NCBI GenBank assembly: GCA_040880365.1
Contig: JBBDIO010000096.1
Coordinates: 1-6,134, forward strand
DNA length: 6,134 bases
Origin: JBBDIO01 sp040880365
GTDB taxonomy: Bacteria > Chloroflexota > Anaerolineae > Caldilineales > Caldilineaceae
Direction: 5' to 3'
The position numbers were made by a program, and so were the translations under genes. Below the pieces are notes generated by a model, which searched no databases, was not told where the DNA came from, and was given only the letters and a program-made list of their open reading frames with translations. This document shows, in pieces, positions 1 to 6,134 of this stretch; the stretch's first letter is position 1, and each line of letters begins with the position of its first letter.

Positions 1-871
1 GGTTGTTTGCCGTGTTGTTTGTCGCGTTGTCGGCCGCGTTGTGGGCGTTGGGTTCCAGCACGTAATAGTGGTGGGTGGCATCGTTCGCTAATTGGCCGCC
101 CAGGGCTTCGGCGCGCAAGGGCAAGGGCAAGGGCGACGGGCGTCCCAACGCCGCGACCGGCAGGGATGCAAGTGTGGGCGTAGATGTGCCAAAGCGTTGG
201 GCAATGGGGACCATGCGTGTCAATCCGCGCGCGCCGGGATCTTGCGGCAGGTTGTGACCCACGGGGAACGTCTGCCCCGCGCCGTCGATGAGGAGGCCGC
301 CCTCGGCGTGCAGGCGATAAGCGGTTGGCGCGTCGCTGCTGTTGTAGACCAAAACGGTATAGCCACCGCGACCCACGGCCCGAAAATTGGCGGCAAAGTG
401 GAGCGTGCCATTGTCATCCCCATTGTCATCCACTGTGAGCGTGCCCGCGGCCAGGTTGACTTCCCACGGATCCGCACCGGCCAGAAAGCGTTGCAGACCC
501 AATTCGGTGAGCACCAGAAAGTTAACGGTGTCTGCCGGGGAAAGCTGGGCCGGGGGTGTAAATACGCCTGCGCGATCCTGTGTGCCCAGGTGCTCTACCG
601 TCAGGCGCAGTCGCACCGTGGTAAAGCGCTCGGCGACGTGCAGGCCCAGATAGTGATGTTCCTGGCGGTTGGCAAGATAGCCGCGTACTTCGGTCTTACC
701 TTCGGCTTCGATGGCGTGGGGCGCGCCCATGCCCACGCGCAACGATGTGCTGAGAAGAAGTGTGACGCTAATCAGCAGGGCGAGCAGCGCGCCGGTTTTT
801 CGCGTTGTGCGGATGCCGGGTTGCTGGGAAATCTGCTGCGAAATCTGCTGTGAAATCTGCCATGATGTCAT
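1..871 (-). CDS. Exported protein with an internally repeated beta-rich (PPC-like) domain, 3' end missing
   Basis: The frame is open from ATG at 871 to the left edge: 290 codons without a stop, so the C-terminus is outside the window. The N-terminus has three QISQ-type repeats (residues 5-16), a basic stretch (RTTRKTG, 21-27), a hydrophobic core (about 28-44) and a likely signal-peptidase site near GAPHA (49-53). The mature part is rich in beta-type residues and Tyr/Val. A motif G-x-LAN-xxx-HHY-xx-L occurs at residues 64-77 and again at 259-272, so one domain ends near 190-200 and a second copy begins after a Pro/Leu linker (PLPLPL). A DDNGDDNG stretch (148-155) may be a calcium-binding or flexible loop. 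Order and spacing resemble bacterial PPC-type beta-sandwich domains of secreted proteins, but I cannot confirm the family. The last residues are Asn-rich. No strong ribosome binding site is seen; a GGG lies about 12 nt upstream. A later start closer to the signal peptide is possible. The role is unknown, probably extracytoplasmic. Confidence 0.72.
   Translation of the reverse strand, partial: MTSWQISQQISQQISQQPGIRTTRKTGALLALLISVTLLLSTSLRVGMGAPHAIEAEGKTEVRGYLANRQEHHYLGLHVAERFTTVRLRLTVEHLGTQDRAGVFTPPAQLSPADTVNFLVLTELGLQRFLAGADPWEVNLAAGTLTVDDNGDDNGTLHFAANFRAVGRGGYTVLVYNSSDAPTAYRLHAEGGLLIDGAGQTFPVGHNLPQDPGARGLTRMVPIAQRFGTSTPTLASLPVAALGRPSPLPLPLRAEALGGQLANDATHHYYVLEPNAHNAADNATNNTANN
2..49 (-). repeat. 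Four degenerate 12-bp tandem units coding an Asn-rich tail
   Basis: On the plus strand the units start at 2, 14, 26 and 38, each beginning GTTGT. Read on the minus strand they give four-residue units of the form xxxN (AADN, ATNN, TANN and a variant). The repeat keeps the frame of the minus-strand gene. It is cut by the window edge, so the copy number may be higher. Confidence 0.6.
408..431 (-). repeat. Perfect 12-bp tandem duplication coding DDNG-DDNG
   Basis: CCATTGTCATCC occurs twice head to tail (408-419 and 420-431). On the minus strand it encodes two DDNG units in the exported protein. The unit is a multiple of three, so the frame is kept. Asp/Asn/Gly loops can bind calcium, but nothing here proves that. 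Confidence 0.85.
823..858 (-). repeat. Three 12-bp tandem units near the start of the exported-protein gene
   Basis: GCTGGGAAATCT, GCTGCGAAATCT and GCTGTGAAATCT follow each other with one variable base. They encode three QISQ-like units just before the signal peptide of the minus-strand protein. The variable base falls in a third codon position (Ser TCA, TCG, TCC), so the protein repeat is exact while the DNA is not. This supports the reading frame as coding. Confidence 0.85.
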
Positions 872-1075
872 GATGAAGAAATACCCTGCTATCCTGTTTG
901 CCGATGATGGGCGGGGTGTGCTGCTGCCCGAGCCGCCGTTGGAGCCGAAGCCTTGGATATGGACAGAAGAGAGGGACGCCTTAGCCGGGGCGTCCCTCTT
1001 TGGTTGTTGGTTGTCGGCAGGGGTCGGTCGCGAATTACGCGCTATACCCCTGCCTCCTGTGCCTGTGTCGAGTGC
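872..1075. other. Spacer between the two minus-strand genes
   Basis: About 200 bases with no supported gene. It holds the hairpin at 970-999. The promoter of the exported-protein gene, if it has its own, should lie between 872 and 969, but I see no convincing -35/-10 pair there. Confidence 0.5.
970..999 (-). terminator. Strong hairpin, likely terminator of the LysM-PA14 gene
   Basis: AGAGGGACGCC (970-980) is the exact reverse complement of GGCGTCCCTCT (989-999), leaving an 8-base loop. It lies about 76 nt after the stop of the minus-strand LysM-PA14 gene and about 100 nt before the start of the next minus-strand gene. The T-run after the stem is short on both strands (TTCTGT on minus, TTTGGTTG on plus), so it is not a textbook intrinsic terminator. 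Its place between the two genes makes termination or transcript-end protection the best reading. Confidence 0.65.
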
Positions 1076-2341
1076 CTAGCGTTTGATCACGGGCGGTTGA
1101 CTGTGCAGACGTTCGTAGCTCACCTGAATCTGCGCATGGTCGGACTCTTCGAAGTAATCCACGTTGAGCTTGTGCGACCCGCCGGTGAGATAGACTTCGG
1201 CAGTGTATTCGGTGGCGGGTTGAATCTTCCAGCCGTCTATGACGAGCGTGTCATCGATGAAGACGCGCACGCCGTCATCGGCGGTGGCAGAGAAGCGATA
1301 CCAACCTGGCTGGAAATGTTCGGCGCGTTCCCAGCGGATGCTGAAGCGGTCTTCGGGCAGGCCCGCGGGGCTGTCGTTGTACCAGTTGAAGCGGATTTCG
1401 GCATCTTCACGCGTTTCTACCAGGTTCTCGAAATATTTGCCCGCATAGTAGCTGCCCACCCAATGGCCCGTGGGCTTGGCGGGCTGGTCCGGCTTGTGCT
1501 CCGGGCGTTCCGGCTTGTGGTCGGGTCGCTGGGGTTCGGGGCGTTGCGGCTCAGGATGNNNNNNNNNNNNNNNNNNNNNNNNNNNNNNNNNNNNNNNNNN
1601 NNNNNNNNNNNNNNNNNNNNNNNNNNNNNNNNNNNNNNNNNNNNNNNNNNNNNNNNNNCGATAGACCGGCGGTCCCACAGGATCTTTGCCGTGGTCCACC
1701 ACAGGCGGATGTGCCGGCGGTTGGACAGGCGGGTTGTAGACGGGCGGTTGCGCCGGGGGATAGACCGGCCCCACAGGATCCTTGCCGCCCTGGGTGGGGA
1801 GATGCAGCACATCGCCCACTTCGATGCGGTTGGGGTTCTTGATGTTGTTGGCCTGCATGAGCGCCAGTACTGTGGTATTGAAACGTTGGGCGATGAGGGC
1901 CAGAGTGTCACCGCGTTTCACCACATAGGTGGTGGGGCGGGTTGGTTCGGGCGGGGTGCCGGCATTGCCGGGAATGGTCAGCACCTGACCCACATAGACC
2001 ACATTTTCGTTGCGGATATTGTTGGCGCGCTGGAGCAAATCCTGCGAGATTCCAAAACGCAGTGCAATCTCGCTCAGCGTGTCGCCAACTTTCACAACGT
2101 AGGTGCGGTGTTCGCCCTGGTTTGCCACGGGCGCGGCCAACGCGGTTTGGGGCGCGAAGGTGAGCAGCGCCGAAAATGCAATCGCGATCGCCAGTGAGAG
2201 GGATAAGGCTACAGATAAGACGGGTGGGCGTTGTGTATGGATGCGCCCCTGGGCAAAACCTGTTTGGCGCGGCAATTTGCCATCGCTTCTGCGGGAATCA
2301 ATGCTTCTGCGGGAATCAACGCCTTTGCGAGAATGAATCAT
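1076..2341 (-). CDS. Secreted LysM-LysM-PA14 protein (interrupted by an assembly gap)
   Basis: 421 codons including 34 unknown ones. Start ATG at 2341 is chosen because AAAGGAG lies 6 nt upstream (2348-2354). The open frame continues to 2503, but that part has no such signal. Residues 1-39 are basic with three SRRS-type repeats, 40-60 form a hydrophobic core, and cleavage is likely after TALA/A (about 69-70). LysM 1 spans about 80-123 (YVVKVGDTLSEIALRFGIS, then the ANNI and VGQVLTIP blocks). LysM 2 spans about 138-182 (YVVKRGDTLALIAQRFN, ANNI, VGDVLHLP). A Pro-rich linker with a GKDPVGP repeat runs into the gap. After it come PEPQR and HKPE repeats, then a PA14-type domain (about 294-412) with the typical PGWYRFSATADDGVRVFID block and DGW. 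LysM domains bind peptidoglycan or chitin N-acetylglucosamine chains. PA14 domains are beta-barrels often linked to carbohydrate binding. Inference: a wall-attached, glycan-binding protein without a visible catalytic domain. The true linker length is unknown. Confidence 0.88.
   Translation of the reverse strand: MIHSRKGVDSRRSIDSRRSDGKLPRQTGFAQGRIHTQRPPVLSVALSLSLAIAIAFSALLTFAPQTALAAPVANQGEHRTYVVKVGDTLSEIALRFGISQDLLQRANNIRNENVVYVGQVLTIPGNAGTPPEPTRPTTYVVKRGDTLALIAQRFNTTVLALMQANNIKNPNRIEVGDVLHLPTQGGKDPVGPVYPPAQPPVYNPPVQPPAHPPVVDHGKDPVGPPVYXXXXXXXXXXXXXXXXXXXXXXXXXXXXXXXXXXHPEPQRPEPQRPDHKPERPEHKPDQPAKPTGHWVGSYYAGKYFENLVETREDAEIRFNWYNDSPAGLPEDRFSIRWERAEHFQPGWYRFSATADDGVRVFIDDTLVIDGWKIQPATEYTAEVYLTGGSHKLNVDYFEESDHAQIQVSYERLHSQPPVIKR
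1559..1658. other. Assembly gap of 100 N
   Basis: Exactly 100 N, a common placeholder length for a gap of unknown size. It lies inside the Pro-rich linker of the LysM-PA14 gene. The minus-strand frame is open and meaningful on both sides and stays in register across the 100 bases, which would happen by chance about one time in three. Repetitive linker DNA probably caused the break. Confidence 0.97.
1660..1786 (-). repeat. GKDPVGP linker repeat bordering the gap
   Basis: GATAGACCGG plus a CCCACAGGATC(C/T)TTGCC block occurs at 1660-1690 and again at 1760-1786. On the minus strand both copies encode GKDPVGP(P)VY, 32 residues apart, joined by PPxY/PPVQPPAHPP-type Pro-rich sequence. The copy nearer the gap ends directly at the N run, so more units may be hidden there. 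Confidence 0.75.
2285..2338 (-). repeat. Three 18-bp tandem units at the N-terminus of the LysM-PA14 gene
   Basis: Units at 2285-2302, 2303-2320 and 2321-2338. The first two differ only at the last base; the third is diverged. On the minus strand they encode IHSRKG, VDSRRS and IDSRRS directly after the start Met. The 18-bp length keeps the frame. The added residues make the n-region of the signal peptide long and basic. Confidence 0.8.
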
Positions 2342-2347
2342 CCTCGA

Positions 2348-2354
2348 CTCCTTT
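2348..2354 (-). promoter_or_regulatory. Ribosome binding site of the LysM-PA14 gene
   Basis: AAAGGAG on the minus strand, 6 nt before ATG at 2341. It is the clearest Shine-Dalgarno site in the window and fixes the start of this gene 54 codons inside the longest open frame. Confidence 0.85.
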
Positions 2355-2361
2355 CGTGGGA

Positions 2362-2442
2362 CATGCAGCGTGGATCGCCGCAGCCGTGTGACAAACAGCG
2401 ACGCTCGCTGTTGTTGCATATCATGCAGCGCAAATCGCTGCA
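2362..2442. repeat. Direct repeat of a 21-bp CATGCAGCG...ATCGC.GCA block
   Basis: CATGCAGCG-nnn-ATCGC-n-GCA occurs at 2362-2382 and at 2422-2442, 60 bases apart. The second copy forms a perfect hairpin; the first is a decayed version. A third related CAGCG/CGCTG hairpin lies between them at 2394-2412. Confidence 0.65.
2394..2412. repeat. Perfect 8-bp stem-loop in the LysM-PA14 leader
   Basis: AACAGCGA (2394-2401) pairs with TCGCTGTT (2405-2412) around a 3-base loop, CGC. It lies 53-71 bases upstream of the LysM-PA14 start and so is probably in its 5' leader. It could be an RNA hairpin or a protein-binding palindrome. Confidence 0.6.
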
Positions 2443-2443
2443 T
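2423..2443. repeat. Perfect 8-bp stem-loop ATGCAGCG/CGCTGCAT
   Basis: ATGCAGCG (2423-2430) pairs with CGCTGCAT (2436-2443) around the loop CAAAT. It shares the CAGCG/CGCTG core with the hairpin at 2394-2412, which suggests repeated sites for one factor or a repeated RNA element. Confidence 0.6.
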
Positions 2444-2449
2444 AGCAGT

Positions 2450-2479
2450 CCATTTTTCAATCTGCCATTTTTTAATCTG
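2450..2479. repeat. 15-bp tandem duplication, one mismatch
   Basis: CCATTTTTCAATCTG (2450-2464) is followed directly by CCATTTTTTAATCTG (2465-2479). It lies upstream of the LysM-PA14 start. It would be in frame with the N-terminal extension of that frame, but I judge the extension non-coding. Confidence 0.85.
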
Positions 2480-2504
2480 GACGTGTTGATTTGGTGCAGC
2501 CATT

Positions 2505-2535
2505 AATTTGCCTGGAAATCAATTTGCCTGGAATC
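2505..2535. repeat. 16/15-bp tandem duplication
   Basis: AATTTGCCTGGAAATC (2505-2520) is followed by AATTTGCCTGGAATC (2521-2535). The second copy lacks one A. Intergenic. Confidence 0.85.
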
Positions 2536-2605
2536 AACGAGGATCGCACGCGCCCGTGCGCGGTCGATGACTGTTGCTTGCTATTGGTTTATGACGGAGA
2601 AGATA

Positions 2606-2640
2606 GCAAAAAGGTATGGCAATGCCGGGGTTTTTTTTGC
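2606..2640. other. Inverted repeat with an eight-T run
   Basis: GCAAAAA (2606-2612) can pair with TTTTTGC (2634-2640), and inside it GGC (2618-2620) can pair with GCC (2623-2625), followed by GGGG and eight T. It resembles a weak intrinsic terminator on the plus strand, but no plus-strand gene lies upstream. It could be an attenuator-like leader element if transcription of the deaminase group starts further left. Low confidence. Confidence 0.25.
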
Positions 2641-2667
2641 CAGATTTCACATGACAGTGGCTACATC

Positions 2668-2683
2668 TTGCGGTACACTGCAA
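2668..2683. promoter_or_regulatory. Operator-like palindrome upstream of the adenine deaminase group
   Basis: TTGCGGTACACTGCAA: outer TTGC/GCAA arms are exact and the inner GT/AC pair also matches, an imperfect 16-bp palindrome. It sits about 30 bases upstream of promoter-like hexamers and could bind a dimeric regulator. This is inferred from symmetry and position only. Confidence 0.3.
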
Positions 2684-2711
2684 GCAGGCGTGCGTTTGGG
2701 TTTCATTTTAG

Positions 2712-2721
2712 TTGACATAAT
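2712..2721 (+). promoter_or_regulatory. Promoter-like hexamers for the adenine deaminase group
   Basis: A perfect TTGACA lies at 2712-2717, with CATTCT 18 bases after it (a poor -10). Overlapping it, CATAAT (2716-2721) matches TATAAT at five of six bases but lacks a good -35. Either could be part of the promoter; the true start is not fixed by sequence alone. Confidence 0.3.
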
Positions 2722-2756
2722 GCCTGGCGGCGCAGCATTCTGTATGTGCCCGCCGA

Positions 2757-2788
2757 TATGGCGTGTGGGTGGTATGGCGTGTGGGTGG
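2757..2788. repeat. Perfect 16-bp tandem duplication
   Basis: TATGGCGTGTGGGTGG occurs at 2757-2772 and 2773-2788 without mismatch. It is in the leader of the adenine deaminase group, about 35 bases before the leader ORF. Perfect identity suggests a recent event. Confidence 0.9.
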
Positions 2789-2824
2789 CGGGTGAGGATC
2801 TGCGGTGGAACAGCGGAGTATAGA

Positions 2825-2841
2825 ATGGTGATACACACAGC

Positions 2842-2848
<7 letters not shown>
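2825..2848 (+). CDS. Seven-codon leader ORF (MVIHTAW) overlapping the adenine deaminase start
   Basis: ATG at 2825 has GGAG (2815-2818) 6 nt upstream, the best ribosome binding site near the deaminase. It encodes MVIHTAW and stops with TAA at 2846-2848, which shares its last A with an ATG at 2848 in the deaminase frame (TAATG). The deaminase itself starts MVMHTV, so the leader looks like a duplicated copy of the gene start (see the 17-bp repeat). Possible meanings: a translated leader that couples ribosomes to the deaminase by termination-reinitiation, or a passive result of duplication that left the original ribosome binding site too far from the real start. No known leader peptide is recognised. 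Confidence 0.45.
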
Positions 2849-4596
<1,748 letters not shown>

Positions 4597-4640
4597 TCTG
4601 CGTATTGATCTGCCACGCTAATTTTGGGGGATAAACGGGC

Positions 4641-5129
4641 ATGGATGAATTGGAAACGCCACCGCGCACGCTGCAATTGCGGTTTTTGGCCGAACCCACC
4701 GACATTAACTTTGGGGGCAAGGTGCATGGCGGGATGGTGATGAAGTGGATCGATCAGGCGGCCTATGCCTGTGCGACGGGCTGGAGTGGGCGCTATTGTG
4801 TCACCGTCTATGTGGGCGGGATTCGTTTCTATAAGCCCATATTTATTGGGGCGTTGGTAGAAGTGCGCGCCACGGTCATCTATACGGGCACTACCAGTAT
4901 GCATCTGGCGGTGGATGTGTGGAGCCGAGATCCGCGCCGGCAGGAATCGACCAAGACGACCCACTGTGTCATCATTTTTGTCGCGCTGGACGACGCGAGC
5001 AAGCCGGTCGCGGTGCCCGAATGGTATCCGCAGACGCCCGAAGACCGGCGCATGGAGGAATATGCCCGGAAGCTGATGGAACTGCGCCAGGGCATAGAGG
5101 CAGAAATGCAACAGTATCTGGGTGAGTAG
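4641..5129 (+). CDS. Hotdog-fold acyl-CoA thioesterase (YciA/BACH type)
   Basis: 162 residues, one hotdog domain, the usual length for small bacterial acyl-CoA hydrolases, which release free fatty acid and CoA from acyl-CoA. The signature is near the N-terminus: DINFGGKVHGGMVMKWIDQAA (21-41), with the conserved Asn23, HGG (29-31) and Asp38 that in this family sits at the active site. GIRFYKPIFIGALVEVRATV (60-79) is the matching beta-strand block that precedes dimer or hexamer contacts, followed by THCVIIFVALDD (107-118). The C-terminal tail (130-162) is helical and charged. Start ATG at 4641 has GGGGGAT about 10 nt upstream, an acceptable site. It follows the deaminase by 44 nt with no terminator, so an operon is likely, but no known pathway joins the two. 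Substrate chain length cannot be read from the sequence. Confidence 0.9.
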   Translation: MDELETPPRTLQLRFLAEPTDINFGGKVHGGMVMKWIDQAAYACATGWSGRYCVTVYVGGIRFYKPIFIGALVEVRATVIYTGTTSMHLAVDVWSRDPRRQESTKTTHCVIIFVALDDASKPVAVPEWYPQTPEDRRMEEYARKLMELRQGIEAEMQQYLGE

Positions 5130-5146
5130 GTATCTGGGTGAGTAGG
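5115..5146 (+). repeat. Perfect 16-bp tandem duplication of the thioesterase end
   Basis: TATCTGGGTGAGTAGG occurs at 5115-5130 and 5131-5146 without mismatch. The first copy holds the last codons and stop TAG (5127-5129) of the thioesterase; the second lies after the stop and is not translated. Perfect identity points to a recent event. Confidence 0.92.
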
Positions 5147-5155
5147 TATACTTGA

Positions 5156-5192
5156 ACAGACAAGAGCCGCATAGAAGGCAGCGTGTGTCTGT
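5156..5192 (+). other. Inverted repeat after the thioesterase gene
   Basis: ACAGACA (5156-5162) pairs with TGTCTGT (5186-5192), and inside the loop GCC/GGC can add a short stem. It has no T-run, so it is at best a weak terminator or an mRNA-end structure. Confidence 0.3.
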
Positions 5193-5225
5193 ATGCTCCG
5201 CAATTTATCCTTTCTTCTATCCCTC

Positions 5226-5234
5226 TGCTATCAT
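5226..5234 (+). promoter_or_regulatory. Extended -10 promoter element for the aminotransferase
   Basis: TGCTATCAT combines the extended TGn motif with TATCAT, five of six matches to TATAAT. No good -35 is seen 16-18 bases upstream, which extended -10 promoters can tolerate. It lies 51 bases before the aminotransferase start, so that gene may have its own transcript. Confidence 0.4.
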
Positions 5235-5239
5235 CACAG

Positions 5240-5255
5240 GTTAAAGTCACTTAAC
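5240..5255 (+). promoter_or_regulatory. Palindromic candidate operator before the aminotransferase
   Basis: GTTAAAGTCACTTAAC: GTTAA-GT and AC-TTAAC are reverse complements if one extra A is allowed in the left arm. It begins 6 bases after the candidate -10, where a repressor would block start of transcription. Based on symmetry and position only. Confidence 0.3.
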
Positions 5256-5284
5256 TTTTTGGGTGCAAGGAACAGGCCAAAATT

Positions 5285-6134
5285 ATGTTTGAACAATTAA
5301 CATCGGCCCCGCCGGATGCCATCCTCGGCATTACCGAGGCCTTTAAGCAGGATTCCAATCCCAGCAAAATCAATCTCAGTGTGGGCGTTTTCAAAGATGC
5401 GGCGGGCAATACGCCGATTTTGAAATCGGTGCATACGGTGGAAAGCCGCCTGTTGGAGACGGAAACCACCAAGAGCTATTTGCCCATTGATGGCCCGCCT
5501 ACGTATAACCGTTTGAGCCAGGAATTGGTGTTTGGCGCGCAAAGCGAACTGGTGCAGAGTGGGCGGGCAGTCACGCTGCACGCGCCGGGGGGCACAGGCG
5601 CGCTGCGCGTGGCCGCCGATTTTATCGGTAAACAACGTCCCGGCGCAACCGTGTGGGTCAGTGAACCCACGTGGCCCAATCATCCCAGCATTTTCCAGGC
5701 TGCCGGGCTGAAGGTGGCAACTTATCCCTATTTTGATGCGACGACGAATGGCGTCAATTTTGCGGGAATGTTGGCCGCGTTGCAAGGGATGGCCGCGGGG
5801 GATGTGGTGGTGCTGCATGGCTGTTGTCACAACCCGACGGGCGTAGACCTTGCGGCGGATCAGTGGCAGAAGATTGCCGAAGTGACCGCGGCGCAGGGGC
5901 TTTTGCCGCTGCTGGATTTTGCCTATCAGGGGTTTGCCGAAGGGCTGGAAGCCGACGCACAAGGCGTGCGTACAGTTTGCGCCACGGTGCCCGAAGCCTT
6001 TGTGGCGAGTTCATTTTCCAAGAATTTTGGCCTATACAATGAACGGGTTGGCGCATTGACTTTTGTGGGGAGCAGCCCCGACGCGGCGCAGACCGTGTTG
6101 AGCCATCTCAAAGTCGCGGTGCGCGCCAACTATT
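5285..6134 (+). CDS. Class I aminotransferase, AspC/TyrB type, 3' end missing
   Basis: 283 codons are present before the right edge; family members are about 395-400 residues, so roughly the last 110-115 are missing. The family is PLP-dependent and moves an amino group between aspartate or aromatic amino acids and 2-oxoglutarate, in the cytoplasm. Landmarks: NLSVGVFKDAAGNTPIL (30-46) and SYLPIDG (64-70), typical of the aspartate/aromatic subgroup; GTGALR (103-108) for the cofactor phosphate; SEPTWPNH (126-133) with Trp130 stacking on the cofactor; HNPTGVDL (182-189) with Asn183; DFAYQGFA (211-218) with Asp211 and Tyr214; and SSFSKNFGLYNERVG (242-256) with the Schiff-base Lys246 and Arg254. 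All are intact. Aspartate versus aromatic preference cannot be decided from this part. Start ATG at 5285; AAGGAAC (5267-5273) and AGG (5274-5276) are possible, modest ribosome binding sites. It is separated from the thioesterase by 155 nt with its own promoter-like element. Confidence 0.93.
   Translation, partial: MFEQLTSAPPDAILGITEAFKQDSNPSKINLSVGVFKDAAGNTPILKSVHTVESRLLETETTKSYLPIDGPPTYNRLSQELVFGAQSELVQSGRAVTLHAPGGTGALRVAADFIGKQRPGATVWVSEPTWPNHPSIFQAAGLKVATYPYFDATTNGVNFAGMLAALQGMAAGDVVVLHGCCHNPTGVDLAADQWQKIAEVTAAQGLLPLLDFAYQGFAEGLEADAQGVRTVCATVPEAFVASSFSKNFGLYNERVGALTFVGSSPDAAQTVLSHLKVAVRANY

Larger units (their letters stand above)
2342..2824. other. Divergent intergenic region between LysM-PA14 and the adenine deaminase group
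   Basis: About 480 bases with no supported gene, between genes transcribed away from each other, so it must hold at least two promoters or upstream leaders. It contains two perfect stem-loops and a related direct repeat (2362-2443), three two-copy tandem repeats (2450-2479, 2505-2535, 2757-2788), an eight-T run (2631-2638), a palindrome (2668-2683) and promoter-like hexamers (2712-2721). The 2450-2540 part is visibly more AT-rich than the genes. I find no convincing minus-strand promoter. Confidence 0.7.

Noticed and set aside
92..853. Long plus-strand open frame of 253 codons
   Set aside because: Its protein is rich in Arg, Gln, Gly and Cys with no domain logic. The minus strand of the same region has a full signal peptide and in-frame repeats, so this is an antisense shadow.
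953..2197. Plus-strand open frame of 414 codons over the LysM-PA14 gene
   Set aside because: It only stays open through the N gap and lies opposite clear LysM and PA14 domains; no motif of its own.
2342..2503. N-terminal extension of the LysM-PA14 frame by 54 codons
   Set aside because: The strong AAAGGAG site and ATG at 2341, followed by a normal signal peptide, argue that the upstream part is untranslated leader with hairpins and repeats.
2362..2535. Possible CRISPR array in the repeat-rich spacer
   Set aside because: Units are 15-21 bp, mostly two copies without regular spacers, and differ from one another; no cas gene is present.
5130..5284. Possible small gene or tRNA in the 155-bp spacer
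   Set aside because: No cloverleaf, no open frame with a ribosome binding site; only promoter-like and inverted-repeat elements are seen.
5297..5962. Minus-strand open frame opposite the aminotransferase
   Set aside because: Antisense to intact PLP-binding motifs; composition typical of a shadow frame.

Overview
This is a GC-rich bacterial chromosomal window from an assembled scaffold. It contains one run of exactly 100 N (1559-1658). It holds five protein-coding genes in two divergent groups, plus a short leader ORF. No RNA gene, transposon or CRISPR array is visible. The gene content and style fit a free-living Gram-positive-like or monoderm environmental bacterium: a LysM/PA14 secreted protein with Pro-rich linkers, a beta-rich secreted repeat protein, adenine deaminase, a hotdog acyl-CoA thioesterase and a class I aminotransferase. 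Chloroflexota is my best guess, but this is inference from style and not proven by any marker.

Minus strand, left part (1-2341). A gene starting at 2341 encodes a secreted protein with two LysM domains, a Pro-rich repeat linker broken by the N gap, and a C-terminal PA14 domain. It ends at 1076 and is followed by a strong hairpin (970-999) that looks like its terminator. Below that, a second minus-strand gene starts at 871 and runs off the left edge. It encodes an exported protein in which one domain appears to begin a second time. Both probably act at or outside the cell surface.

Divergent region (2342-2824). About 480 bases without a convincing gene. It contains a cluster of CAGCG/CGCTG stem-loops, three two-copy tandem duplications, an operator-like palindrome and weak promoter candidates for the plus-strand genes.

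Plus strand, right part (2825-6134). A 7-codon leader ORF with a good ribosome binding site ends in TAATG, overlapping a start codon of adenine deaminase (purine salvage). A YciA/BACH-type acyl-CoA thioesterase follows 44 nt after the deaminase, probably in the same operon. After 155 nt with an extended -10 and a palindrome comes an AspC/TyrB-type aminotransferase, cut by the right edge after its PLP lysine.

The most unusual property is the number of short, mostly two- or three-copy tandem duplications with 12-18 bp units. They sit at gene starts, gene ends and in spacers. Units inside genes are multiples of three (12 or 18 bp). Outside genes they are mostly 16 or 17 bp. Several duplicate translation signals: the deaminase start region and the thioesterase stop codon. 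This looks like an active small-scale duplication process filtered by reading frame.
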